Source: Deroplatys truncata
Lineage: Eukaryota > Arthropoda > Insecta > Mantodea > Mantidae
Reading direction: 5' to 3'
NCBI GenBank assembly: GCA_030765065.1
Contig: CM060990.1
Location: 7,684,001 to 7,748,000, forward strand
DNA length: 64,000 nucleotides
Position numbers and translations under genes: made by a program. Position 1 is the first letter of the stretch, and every line of letters starts with the position of its first letter. Shown here piece by piece: positions 33,471-44,268 of this stretch. The notes under the pieces were generated by a model. It saw only the letters and a program-made list of their open reading frames with translations. It was not told the DNA's origin and ran no database searches.

Positions 33471-34015
33471 GTCAGCATATCCCCATCTCATACCGTGAAC
33501 ATTGGACTATACTGTGACATCCCCTCCCTCTACATAAAGTGTGAAAGTGATAAATCATTTTATATTACAAAATTAGACTGGGATATAATATCCAAAAAAA
33601 ATTCCAATGATTGAAAATTACCTACACCGAGAAAAACTTTTGTGTGTGATGAATATTTTGACAATGTAATTTATGCATACAATATAATTGTATTTCTTGG
33701 CCATTCAATTCATAGCATACATACTTGTTTAAATAATAATGTAATATCTTTAGGCATTGATGGTGTAAGGAACCTAAAACGGCTATTGTCTTATACTGAA
33801 AGACATTTGAATATTTTAAATAATTTCTACAAGTCAGGAGCAACTAGTTTTTCGGGGAGTAGGAATAAGAAGGAAAATGCTTGAAATGTATGCTTAAGTC
33901 AATAAAGGAGTGTTTAAGTATTAGAATTCAATGTATTATTCATAAAATTATCCTAGTACAATCCTTCACAAAAACCATTCACCCAAACGTATACATAATT
34001 ATATAAGTGCTTGCA
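33471..34015 (+). other. Between the convergent units; unassigned open frame
   Basis: A frame overlapping 33430-33614 contains LALDNVSISPSHTVNIGLYC and IKCESDKSFYITKLDWDI, which looks protein-like but is unassigned. Another runs 33642-33884 (MCDEYFDNVIYAYNIIVFLG) and ends SRNKKENA. AATAAA at 33901 would serve a plus-strand transcript. Frames from left and right converge here. Confidence 0.35.
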
Positions 34016-34475
34016 TCACGCGAGAAAGGGATTTGTAGCTAAATACTTTGTGATGTAGAACCAGGCAGTACAGTGACATCTGGGCGGGTATATTTGCAGG
34101 TGCTTGAATCTCGATTCTGATGTTACAGCTTCATTTATAACCTCCTCGGCTTGGTGAGAACTGTGTATTACGAATAATGGTGCACGGTAAAGAAAATCCT
34201 TTCTCTTCAAGAGAATTGCATTGGAAAGGCGAATTACAGGCATCCTCCATTCGATTCTAGTTAACTTTACATTAGGTTCCTCTTCATTCGAAGTCTGAAC
34301 ACAATTTCTAGAATCTTTGGATTTTATGAGAATCAATTCAAACTTGCTGTTAAGTATAAGCTCCTTGTGATCATCAGCAAATCCAAGGAGCATCGAGAGA
34401 GGGAATACAGCATTGAAATCCCCATTCGCCGCGTGTACTATATCAACTTCTTCACCAGGATAGGCCCATCCAGCA
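34016..34475 (-). pseudogene. Virus-like major capsid candidate, C-terminal part
   Basis: The minus-strand frame running into the TTAA at 34476 continues the gene whose first part is at 36910-37385. It holds MLLGFADDHKELILNSKFEL and WRMPVIRLSNAILL, then RAPLFVIHSSHQ, and ends at the stop at 34016. I associate this pattern with capsid-like proteins carried by DNA viruses integrated in insect genomes (adintovirus/Polinton-like or related groups); I cannot name the family with certainty. Compared with that pattern the middle of the protein appears deleted between LLKRKDF and RAPLF. The piggyBac element separates the two parts. Confidence 0.45.
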
Positions 34476-34479
34476 TTAA
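34476..34479. repeat. TTAA target duplication, left
   Basis: TTAA adjoins the left terminus CCCTCCGTCAG of the piggyBac element; its partner is at 36906-36909. TTAA is the invariant piggyBac target. Confidence 0.92.
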
Positions 34480-36905
34480 CCCTCCGTCAGTCGCTAGGGG
34501 CCTGAGAGACCCCTGGCATTATATAAATGTTATAATTTTCGAACGAACGCACCTATGCAATTGCCTGACTAGGACATCTAACATTACACCTTGCGCGATT
34601 ATTTGCTGCAACGATAACCTTATCTGTTTATTTATTTGGCTGGAGGAATGAATAATCAGCAGTTACGTGTCGCACAGGTCAACCAGGCCCGGCGCGCCTG
34701 CTATCGTTAAATATTGTTGACGGATTTGTTTCTCATTAGATGTGCAATATTGCTTAACTATTGCAAGGAGCTGTTAGTGCTTCATCATGAATACGAGTAA
34801 AAGGTACGATCTACAAAATCCGAATGATTTGGAAGAAGTACATCCCCTACTTTGCGATGATGATGCCTTGCCCGTGGATGACAACTTATATGAATAAGAT
34901 GACTCTGATTCAGAAGATAAAATTGAAACCAGATCTTTAGATTCAGAAACTGACCATGACGATGAAAGCAGCTTGTGTGATAACATGTATTTTATAGGTA
35001 ACATCATATGCGTATCATAGTATTTCTTCTTCTTATTATTATTATTGACAATACATTCTGTTGTTATTCACAGGAAGAGATGGAACAAAATGAAAAGAAA
35101 CACCTTTGAAAATAACACAGACAAGGGCTCAAAATATATTGACCAAACTTCCTGGTGTAGTAAGAGCTGCCAAAAATGCGAAAACGGAAATTGATTGTTG
35201 GAACCTTTTTGTTACCAAAAATATAGTTGATTTGATTGTTGAAAGCTCAAATACTTACATTAGCAGTGTGCAGCAGAAATTTTATTGTGAAAGAGACAGC
35301 AGACCTACAGATGTAATAGAAATAAAAGCTTTCCTAGGCTTATTGTACCTGGCAAGAATTTTTCGTGGTGGACGCCAGAATATTCACGAGTTTTGGAGAA
35401 CCGATCTTGGAATTCCTCTATTTCGAATGGCTATGTCCGAAAAACGATTCAGTTTTCTAATACGCTGTATTCGCTTTGATGACAAAAGCTCAAGACTGGA
35501 GCGACGAAGATTGGATAAATTGGCTGCTGTTAGAGAAATGTTTACATTATTTCTGAACAACTGTCAGGACCATTATTATCTTGGACAAAATGTCACTGTC
35601 GTCGAACAGTTGCCGGCATTTCGTAGTCGATGTGGTTTTAGACAATATATACCATCCAAGCCAAACAAGTATGGCATAAAGACATTCTGTTTGAGTGATG
35701 CAAAACTGTTTTATACAACTAACATGGAGATTTATTGTGGACAGCAGCAGGACGGACCATATTTGCAAACTAACTCGGCAGAGGCTGTAGTGCTGAGACT
35801 AACTGAACCAATCTCTGGCACTGGACGAAACGTTACTGCAGATATCGCTGGTGAATGAATTGCGCAAAAGTAAACTTTCTTTCGTCGGTACAGTGCGAAA
35901 GAGCAGAAAAGAATTACCCACTAATTTCACTTCTCCAAAACATCGCAGTCAGTACGAAAGCGTATTTGGCTTCACAAAAAATGAAACGCTTGTTTCATAT
36001 GTTCCAAAAAAGGGTAAAACAGTAGTTTTGCTCTCACGTCTACATGTTTCATCCACACAGTTATCAGAAGGTGCTGAGAAAAAGCCTGAAATTATCCTGC
36101 ATTACAACGACACTAAATGTGGAGTTGATGCAGTAGATAAATTGTGTGCTACATACAATGTAGCCAGAACAACGAGAAGGTGGCCCATGGTAATTTTTGA
36201 CCATATCTTGAACATTGCAGGTATTAATTCTAGGGTTATCTTCCGTGAAAACCAAAATAAATATTCTACAAGGCAGGAGTATTTGAAATCACTATCTTTA
36301 GCTTTACTGTTGCAACAGCTACAAAGGAGAGCAACAGCATCAAATCTATCCGATGATTTGAAAGGACTTTTGACAAAATGTAAACCTGAAGAATCCGACG
36401 TAGATGAGTTGTCAAATTTACCACTATGCACATTGAAAAGGAAACGATGTGAACCCAGCAACAAAGACAAAATGAACTGCAAAACTAAATATGCATGTGG
36501 GAAATGCAACACCCCCTGTGTTTGAGCAAATATGCTAAAATTATTTGCGATAGTTGCTTAGTCGGGGAAAACACGGGTGAAATAGTAGATGATTCTGAGT
36601 AACTGAACATTTGAAATTATAAGTTGTGTGTATACCTGGAAATGACAATGTATTTCTTTATACTTACTCCAATACAATTTATAACGTATATGTACTCATA
36701 TTTTATCTTGTTTTTTTATGATGTAAGATAATACCTATTGATGAAAGCCTTGTACGCTTAATTTAATAAAGGTAGAAACAGGGAAAAAAATAAAATAAAC
36801 GAAATAAAACAAAAATACAAACAATAACAACTAAAAATATAGCACGGGTCTACTAGGCCCCGCGCGACTAACGGCGTTCTACCAAAGCGCGCGCCTGACG
36901 GAGGG
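34480..36905 (+). mobile_element. piggyBac element with TTAA duplication
   Basis: A 2,426-bp element with perfect 11-bp terminal inverted repeats, CCCTCCGTCAG and CTGACGGAGGG. A second, subterminal inverted repeat (TCGCTAGGGGCCTGAGAGAC at the left against TCGCGCGGGGCCTAGTAGAC read inward from the right) touches the left terminus but is spaced about 27 bases from the right one. An asymmetric terminal plus internal repeat is the known architecture of piggyBac ends. It encodes one transposase with a short intron, now broken. It sits inside a virus-like capsid gene, and the frame on both sides is in register across the TTAA. Confidence 0.93.
34787..36602 (+). pseudogene. piggyBac transposase, inactivated
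   Basis: DDD-type transposase of the piggyBac family. It starts at the ATG at 34787 (MNTSKRYDLQNPNDLEEVHP), followed by the usual acidic N-terminus. A 76-bp GT-AG intron (34998-35073) leads to IGRDGTK. Domain landmarks: LTKLPGVVRAAKNA; RFDD; the DEQL region read as TVVEQLPAFRSRCGFRQY; YGIKTFCLSDAKLFYTTNME; RNVTAD; GVDAVDKLCATYNVARTTRR. The C-terminal Cys-rich zinc region is CGKCNTPC then IICDSC. Lesions: a stop in exon 1 (after DDNLYE), TGA in GRDGTK (normally Trp), the first catalytic Asp replaced by Val, a short deletion with frameshift at about 35843 removing the segment after TAD, and a frameshift at about 36520 in the zinc region. The AATAAA at 36765 fits its transcript end. Confidence 0.9.
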
Positions 36906-36909
36906 TTAA
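36906..36909. repeat. TTAA target duplication, right
   Basis: TTAA directly after CTGACGGAGGG, matching the TTAA at 34476-34479. Confidence 0.92.
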
Positions 36910-37385
36910 GCAGCTGATTCGACTCCATAGGGTTGAGAGTCCCATATATTCGTATAGTTGTAGTAATTCCAGAAGTCCTTGTTCTGTCTATAGTTGTAGC
37001 ATTCATATGTAGACGTATCTCATCAAACATGAAGGCTATAGCATTATTAGTGAGCTTCGCTGTAGAAGGGGACCATCTACCTTGGTGAGAGCACCCACGA
37101 TGTAGAGATAACTCTTGTTAGGTAGTGTATACAAATCTCCAGCTTGGCAGGGTATTCTAATTTCATCATTTCTATCCAGAGCGGAGGTGTTGTATGGTAG
37201 AAAAACATGCTCCTCCTCTTCGGTGATCTTGTCATCAAAGGCTGGAACTTCTGTCACGTTTAAGATGTCCATTCCTAGCCCCTCGAGGAACTTGCGGTTA
37301 GCACGTGTTAACTCCTCGGAAGCTGGAGAGATAGTATGCTTCAAACGTTGTGTACGTCGTCTATTATAGCATTTGCGAGGTCTTT
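36910..37385 (-). pseudogene. Virus-like major capsid candidate, N-terminal part
   Basis: The minus strand, from an Arg-rich start (KRPRKCYNRRRTQRLKH, overlapping the end of the preceding gene), contains HVFLPYNTSALDRNDEIRIP and LYTLPNKSYLYIVGALTKVD. A frameshift near 37075 follows, then AFMFDEIRLHMNATTIDRTR, ending at the TTAA hit by piggyBac. Short beta-rich motifs such as NDEIRIP and FDEIR are consistent with a jelly-roll-type capsid protein of integrated insect DNA viruses, by my recollection of such proteins. The rest is at 34016-34475. The gene is broken by one frameshift, one internal deletion and the transposon. Confidence 0.45.
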
Positions 37386-37796
37386 TTAAAATGTATTGCC
37401 ATTGCGTCTTATGTGGAGTCTTGTAGTGATAACCTCGTTCCTGAAGTTGATTGCCTTTCCGTGTTGATCTACCACTCGAATAGTGATCTGGTCTATATAG
37501 TTTGTATCTATGACTGGTAAATATATCTGGTTCGAGGGTTCTTGAGGGATGTGATAGCCTGGTGGAACAGAAGGGAAAAACTCGTAGAGCGAATGTCCAC
37601 TTTTACCGTCAATGAAAGAGCCTGTTGCAATACTGCACTCCACACTGATACTCACTTTAAATATATTCATGAGATCGTCAGCCTCAAACGTTTCTCCAGC
37701 AGGAATTATTTTAGTGTCTATGAATCCTAGAAGCGAGCCAATAGATCTAGCCTCTGAAAAGTCTGTTGTATAAGGACATTTAATTTCAGCCATCAT
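37386..37796 (-). CDS. Virus-like small structural protein candidate (136 aa)
   Basis: An intact frame from MMAEIKCPYTTDF to the stop at 37386, just upstream of and overlapping the capsid-like gene on the same strand. It contains IGSLLGFIDTKII, HSLYEFFPSVPPGYHIPQEP, IYLPVIDTNYIDQITIRVVD and a basic end (RLHIRRNGNTF). The repeated beta-strand pattern, small size and tight coupling to the larger gene suggest a minor capsid or penton-like partner. I recall paired proteins of this kind beside each other in insect genomes, but the virus group is not certain. A possible splice acceptor (CTTTCAG) precedes the ATG. It is the only virus-like frame here without a break. Confidence 0.45.
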   Translation of the reverse strand: MMAEIKCPYTTDFSEARSIGSLLGFIDTKIIPAGETFEADDLMNIFKVSISVECSIATGSFIDGKSGHSLYEFFPSVPPGYHIPQEPSNQIYLPVIDTNYIDQITIRVVDQHGKAINFRNEVITTRLHIRRNGNTF

Positions 37797-38007
37797 TGTG
37801 CAGGGTTATTATAAATTAGTTACCTGAAAGTATGAGTGAATTATTTAGAAAATGTTGACGGAAATTTATTCCGATGTTCATTAAACCTTATGCCACATCA
37901 TCAAGTTTTAAACATGGTCGGCACACTTCGCTACATGCACTCGCTCGCTGGTCTGGCGGGAAAAATGTGAAGCACTCGCAATACGTAGAGCCTAGTAAGT
38001 AGTCGCC
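37797..38007. other. Spacer between virus-like genes and mariner remnant
   Basis: About 210 bases without a frame on the plus strand. It may hold the minus-strand promoter of the capsid-like pair (TTTATAATAA on the minus strand, at about 37808) and the 5' untranslated part of the mariner element. No terminal inverted repeat was identified. Confidence 0.35.
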
Positions 38008-38637
38008 ATGGAGTCTTACAACGGTGCGGAGCGCGCGCAGTGCTGTCTGTGGTTCCATGAAACTATATCGCAAATTACCACACAAAGAGGTTTTCGTACA
38101 AGGTATCAAAAAACTCCCTCTCAGGTGAAAACTAAGCCGTGAGAAGAACTTATGCACGAAGTCCAAAGAAGTCTACAACTACAGCACGTTTGGAGCTGAC
38201 CATTCCACAACCTACGGTATGGAGAATTTTACGACGACTGCAGTGTAAGGGGTACAAGTTGCAACTGCTTCAGGCATTGAGTGCTAATGACAAGCTTAAA
38301 CGTTATGAGTTCTGTGCGGACATGCCGAACAGGATGGAAGAATACGATAATTTTCTTAATAAGATTGTGTTCAGGGACGAGGCAAATTTTCACGTTAGTG
38401 GTACAGTTAATCGCCACAATGTAAGGATATGTGGTACACAGAATCCGACGGAATGCCTGGAATATACACGTCACCCACCAAAACAATGTGTTTTGTGCGC
38501 TAAGCTCCGTGAAAGTGTATGGGCCATCCTTTTTATGGGAAGACTGTGACTGGCATTACATATCTAGATATATTAGAAAACTACCTGATGTCACAGCTGC
38601 AAGCAGATATGAGAGATAGTTTCATTTTTCAACAAGA
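38008..38637 (+). pseudogene. Tc1/mariner-type transposase, truncated by LINE copy 3
   Basis: From the ATG at 38008 (MESYNGAERAQCCLWFHETI) it passes through a frameshift to VRRTYARSPKKSTTTARLEL and IPQPTVWRILRR (helix-turn-helix part). The DDE domain follows: MEEYDNFLNKIVFRDEANFH with the first catalytic Asp, SGTVNRHNVRICGTQNP, then a frameshift and KVYGPSF. It ends at SFIFQQD, where the second catalytic Asp of the QQD motif adjoins the LINE insertion. This is the common insect mariner-like family with IVFSDEATFH and FQQDGAPPH motifs. The 3' part is not found after the LINE. Confidence 0.8.
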
Positions 38638-39278
38638 CCCCCCAGAGGATCACCTTATGTGAGCACGGGTGTTGGCGAAACCGGGGGTTCCCGAGCCAAT
38701 CATCGCCATATTCATCCCCTCATCCCCATCCGGTCGAGGTGGGTTCTTGTCGTGACCGGGGGACACAAGGTAGGCTCTCGTGCGTTCTTTGCATTACATT
38801 CATACCGCACCTCACCATCGTTTCTTTCTTCTCTTCTATTTCTGCACATTTCGCCCCACGCCCATTCATTTACACGTCCCTTTTACTTCTTCGCCGGCCT
38901 ACCTTGAGTGCGAAACGCCCACACACTTTTAGTTTCTTTTAACCTTTTATTTTAATCCCCCGTAGACACAGCCTGACGGATACCCGCGCACTGGGTGCGC
39001 AGCTGGGTGAGTGGATAATGGCGTCATCCCCACCACCCGGGATCGTCATGTAGGGTTTGTGTTCGTATCCGCTGTTCAACTGCAATCCCGCGGGGGGGGG
39101 GGGCATTGCATGAGCTGCTGACTTCCGACGGCGATTGGGTCCCTCTATCTATGTTCTGGGAGGTGTGACCCTGGGGTGAGCTAGGTATAGATACGCCACT
39201 CACCCAAGCCGGGGTAACGCTCGGGAAGTCAGAGCCCGAGGTCGGAGACGGTTGCAATGGTGGAGGATTTATTTCGCT

Positions 39279-40568
39279 ATGGAGCACCCTTTCTCCATTA
39301 CTAACAACAAGCGCCGAAAAGTCTATGTAACGGAAGTAGCACCGCCGACATCTGGTTGTTACTTGGTCATTTCACGAACAGAAGAAGGACAAAGTTTTGA
39401 GAAGGTGAACCCTTTCATTATTCAGAAGGGCATTGACGCTATTGCAGGTGCGGTTCAGTCCTGCACTCGTCTTCGAATTGGTTCCTTGTTGGTTCAAACC
39501 AAAACTGAACAGCAAAGTACGTCCTTGTTGCGCGCCACGCTTCTCCACGGTTATCTTATCCGTGTAGAGAAGCACCGTACCTTGAGTTCCTGTCGAGGCG
39601 TCATTACCACCCATTGCCTCGATGGTATGTCGGACGAAGAACTTGTCGGCTATCTTTCTGATCAAAAGGTGACAGCTGTTCATCGAGTGCAGGCAAAACG
39701 CGACGGAAATTTGGTACCAACTCGTACCCTGTTTATCAATTTCGACGACCTCGATCTGCCCACGAGTCTTTCAGCAGGGTACGAGCGTATTGCTGTAAGG
39801 CCGTATATACCTAAACCTCTGCGTTGTTTCAAATGCCAACGTCTTGGGCATACACAAGTCTCCTGTAAGAGTGCCGTTACCATCTGTGCCTCATGTAGCC
39901 AGCCGTCACACGAAGGTACCTGTTCCACAGCCCCCGTCTGCGTTAACTGCAAAGCGTCTCATTCTGCGTCATTTGCCGACTGTCCGCGGTACTTGGACGA
40001 GAAGGCGATCCAGGAGATCCGGGTGAAGGAAAAACTCTCCTTCGCTGAAGCCCGGAGGCGTTAACATGCGCGCCAACCTTCACTCCTGCGATCTGGCACA
40101 TTTAGTTCTGTTGTTGCCTCGCCAGTACCACGACTAGATGCTTAAACTCAGACCTGGACCATGACTGCATTAACCGCCACTACCATCCGGCCGTCCATTA
40201 AAGCTACAGTTACCAAGCCCTATAAACCTGGTCCAAAGTCAATGAAGTCGCAAGCCGCTGAAAAGAAACCCAAGCAGAAACTTCGTAGGGAAGATTTTTT
40301 GAAAGACCCTCCGTGTGCGCGCGGTAACAAAACTTCACCTTCTCCTCCTCGGAGGTCACTGTCCCAGGAAGCTCCTGTGACAAGCCGCGCTAAGCGACAC
40401 CCCTCACCTATCGCCACCCAGAACCGACTCACGGCGCTTGAATCGGTTTCTGGCACTGAGCGCGTGGGCCCTCCCCCCGAGGAAGCTATGGACTCTGACC
40501 AACTCCATACAATAAGCGCGAGCCCAAAGGTTAAGCAAAAGATTCTTTTAAGCCGCCCTTGTAAGTAA
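39279..40568 (+). pseudogene. LINE ORF1 gag-like, copy 3, broken
   Basis: It starts MEHPFSITNN at 39279 and reads through the three zinc knuckles (CFKCQRLGHTQVSC first) to EARRR. A TAA then replaces the Tyr codon at about 40062 (GCGTTAACATG against GCGTTACCATG in copy 2). A second in-frame break near 40135 precedes the basic tail, which stays open to 40568. It is closer to ORF1 of copy 2 than of copy 1. Confidence 0.85.
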
Positions 40569-40588
40569 ACAGTTTATCCGTTTTATTC

Positions 40589-43500
40589 ATGGCTATCCTG
40601 ACCAGGAATGTACGTGATGTACGATCGCATAGGGCGGAACTGCAAGTTTTATTGCGTTCCCATTCACCTATGGTCGTGTGTTTGCAGGAGACCAAGCTTC
40701 GCCCTCACGACCCTTTCGAACTCCGCGGGTACACTCCGGTTCGCTACGATCTTGAACCGGAGGAGGGTGCTCCTGCTCACGGAGGTGTCATGTTGTTAGT
40801 GCATAACGACGTTCATTTTCAAACTCTCGCTCTTACGTCCGACTTGCAAGCTGTTGCCATTAGATTGCAGTTACCCGGTTTTTTCTTTTCAGTTTGCTCT
40901 GTATATTCACATCCGTCGTCAACCCTCGCTCCCGCGGACCTTCGAGCTCTCCTGTCCGCTCTCCCAACACCATTTCTTCTGTTGGGAGATTTTAATGCCC
41001 ATCACCCCATGTGGGGTTCGCCAAGGGCTTGTGCGAGGGGAAATCTTCTTTCCGACATTTTTTATCAGTTTAATCTTTCCATCCTCAACACAGGTGCACC
41101 TACTTTTATTTCTGATTCTTCTGGTACATTCTCTCACCTGGATTTTGCCATTTGCTCACTCCAGCTTGTTAGTCGTCTTCAGTGGAACGTCGTCGCTGAC
41201 ACCTACTCCAGCGACCATTAACCCTGCATCGTTTCTCTTCCGTCACACCACGTACAGCATTCCAGAGTACCTACCTGGATATTCATAAAAGCCGACTGGA
41301 GCTTGTATTCCAGACTCGTGCATTTTTACGATCAGCCCTTCGCCGACATTAACCAACTAGTGCAACACCTTACGTCTACGATTTTCTCTGCCGCCGAACG
41401 CGTAATTCCCCGTTCATCCTCTCAACCTCGTCGGCCACCTGTTCCGTGGTGGACCGAGGATTGTCGGGACGCCGTTCGTGCCCGTAGGGCTGCACTTAGG
41501 GTGTTTCGGCGACACCCTACACTTGATAATTTGGTGACGTTTAAACAATCGCGCGCCAGGGCTCGTCGCATTACTCAGGATAGCAAGAAGGCGTCGTGGA
41601 CTCGTTTTGTCGAGTGTTTTAATCGCTTTATGCCTTCAACCTTTGTTTGGGATAAATTTCGTCGCTTCTCAGGTAAAGTGTCGCATTGTACTGTTTCTGG
41701 CCTTCAGGTTTCCAATGCCACCATAGTGGATCCGGCTGCCATCGCTAATACTCTTGGTGCTGCCTTTGAGGTGGTTTCCAGTTCAGACCATTATTCCGCC
41801 GGCTTTTGCTCTATCAAAGACCGGCTGGATTCCGACACATTTAATTTTCGGTCTGCTAATAATGAGTGTTATAATGAACTTTTCACAATGAGGGAGCTGT
41901 AGCACGCTCTTCATTGCTCTGGGCACTCCGCTCCTGGCCCGGACGGCATTCATGTCCTGATGTTAAAGAACCTTTCAGCCGACAGTAAACTCTTTCTCTT
42001 ACAGGTCTATAACCGTATTTGGCAAGACGTCATTTTTCCTTCCGTTTGGCGCGAAGCCACCATTGTCCCTATACTTATGCCGTGGAAGGATCGCCAACTT
42101 CCTTCCAGCTACCGCCCTATCTCCCTCACCAGTTGCGTTTGCAAGGTGATGGAGCGCATGATCAACGGGCGGTTGACATGGTGGCTTGAGCCTCTGAAAC
42201 TTATAGCGAACGCTCAGTGCGGATTTCGTCGATATCGCTCTACCGTCGACCACCTGGTGTCCCTTTTGACGCAGATTATGAATGGATTTCTGAGAAAGTG
42301 TCAAACCGTGGCTGCGTTTTTTGACCTGGAGAAAGCTTATGACACTTGTTGGAGGGGCGGCATTCTACGTACACTTTACGCATGGAATACCCGCGGTCGT
42401 CTTCCCATATTTCTTCGGGAATTTATGACGGACCGCGTCTTTCGTGTACGTGTGGGCTCGGTTTAGTCTAGTCGTTTTATTCAAGAGAACGGAGTACTGC
42501 AGGGCTCTGTACTCAGTGTCACACTTTTTGCGATTGCTATCAACCCCATTGTTGATAATATTCCACCTGGCATTTCATCGTCCCTTTTTGTTGACGATTT
42601 TGCCATTTATTGCAGTTTACGGCGGACCTGTCTACTAGAACGCCGACTCCAGAGCTGTATTGACCCTCTCTACGCCTGGAGTAACGCCAACGGCTTTAAT
42701 TTCTCCGTCGAGTAATCCATCTGTATCAATTTCTGGCGCCGGAAGGCTTTCCCTCCGCCCTCTCTCCATCTTGGGCCAGGGATACTTCGCTTTTGCAGAC
42801 GAGGCGAAATTTTTGTGGTTGATATTTAATAGAAAGCTGAGCTGGATTTCGCACATTTCGTTTTTAAAAGCAAAGTGTGACCGTTCTCTTAATCTTTTAC
42901 GTGTTTTAAGTGGCACATCCTGGGGACTGATCGGACCGTCCTTCTTCGCCTTTTATCGCTCTTTGGTCCGATCCAAACTTGATTACGGGTGTATTGTTTA
43001 TTCGTCGGCACGTCCATCTGTGTTACTTCGGTTGAATGTCATTCACCATTGTGGCATAAGAGTCGCTACAGGGGCCTTTCCACCTAGCCCTGTACCCAGT
43101 CCTTACGCAGAAGCTGCAGAGCCTCCGCTGTCCTTCCGGCGTGAGATACTTTTGTGCAGCTATGCTTGTCGACTCTCAAGCTTGCCTTACCACCCGTCTT
43201 TCGAGTTATTTTTCGAGGAGTCGCTTGATCGCCACTATTTGATTAGCTCCTTTGCATTGCTCCCTCCAGGGGTTCGATTTCGACAGCTCCTTCGGCATTT
43301 GGACGTTACGCCAGCGCCGGCCCTTCCTCGTGGTGAAACGCGTTTTCCTCCTTGGTCGCGCGCTGAGACCCACTGTCACCTTGGTTTAACGTTGATGCCG
43401 AAGAATGAGACCCCTGCTTCAGTCCTTAGATCCGCATTTTTAGAACTGCAGGCAACATTCGGAGACTGTCATTTTATTTATACTGATTGGTCTAAGACTG

Positions 43501-44268
43501 ATGTTGGAGTAGGATGTGCCTTTGTTTTAGGTGCGCATAGTTTTACTTTCCGTTTACCCGGGCAATGTTCGATTTATACCGCCGAACTTTATAGTATCTA
43601 TCAATGTGTTTTATACATTCAGCGGCACGTCTTACGGCCTTGTGTTGTTTGTTCCGACTCTCTGAGTGCCCTTTAGAGTATTAACGCGCTGTACACTTAC
43701 CACCCCCTGGTACAGCGCATTCATGACGTGCTCCACTCGCTTGGTGCTTCTGGCATCAGCGTGTCCTTCGTTTGGATTCCAGGTCATGTGGGCATCTCAG
43801 GGAACGAGTCTGCCAACGCCGCTGCCAAATCGGCGATTTTATACTCCAGATTTTTTACCACCGTTGTTCCCTCGTCTTATTTTAGTGCTTTGTTACGTCA
43901 CCGCATCCTCTCGCTCTGGCGCGATGAGTGGACGGCCCTCTGGGGGAACAAATTGCGCGAGGTTAAACCTCTCCCGTTAATCTGGTGCACCTCTTCTGGT
44001 TCTGCTCGTGGGGAAGAGGTGATTTTAGCTCGTCTACGAATCGGACTTTGCCTTTTTAGTCATAGTTACCTGCTTAGTGGTGATCCCGCACCTCTGTGTG
44101 GTAGTGTGATATGCCATTAACTGTGCGTCACATTTTAACCGAGTGTCACGTTTTAGCTCCACTGCGCGTTCGCGTGGGTCTGCCTGTTGGCCTAGCCAAC
44201 GTTTTGGCAGACGACGCGCATGCTGTAGAACGTCTTTTACGTTTTATCACTGACATTGGTTTTAGCCG
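40589..44268 (+). pseudogene. LINE ORF2, copy 3, multiple stops
   Basis: It starts MAILTRNVRD at 40589. The endonuclease keeps LLLGDFNAHHPMWGS, the intact catalytic motif that copies 1 and 2 have lost. Stops occur at 41219 (TAA after SSDH), 41900 (TAG), 42464 (TAG after VRVGSV), near 42714 (TAA) and 43674 (TAG), with frameshifts near 42790 and 44105. RT motifs YRPISLTS, GFRRYRSTVDHL and LFVDD are readable. RNase H has YTDWSKTDVG and WIPGHVGISGNESANAAAK. It reaches LANVLADDAHAVERLLRF before the fusion point. Confidence 0.87.

Larger units (their letters stand above)
38638..44268 (+). mobile_element. I-superfamily LINE copy 3, nearly full length
   Basis: Begins CCCCCCAGAGGATCACC, the same start as copy 1. 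It covers the 5' UTR, ORF1, ORF2 through RNase H and the C-terminal Cys/His region up to GFSRC. There it is joined at GCATT to a second copy at 44269. It has no 3' UTR or tail of its own. No target-site duplication is visible between 38626-38637 and the DNA after 47164. Confidence 0.88.
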
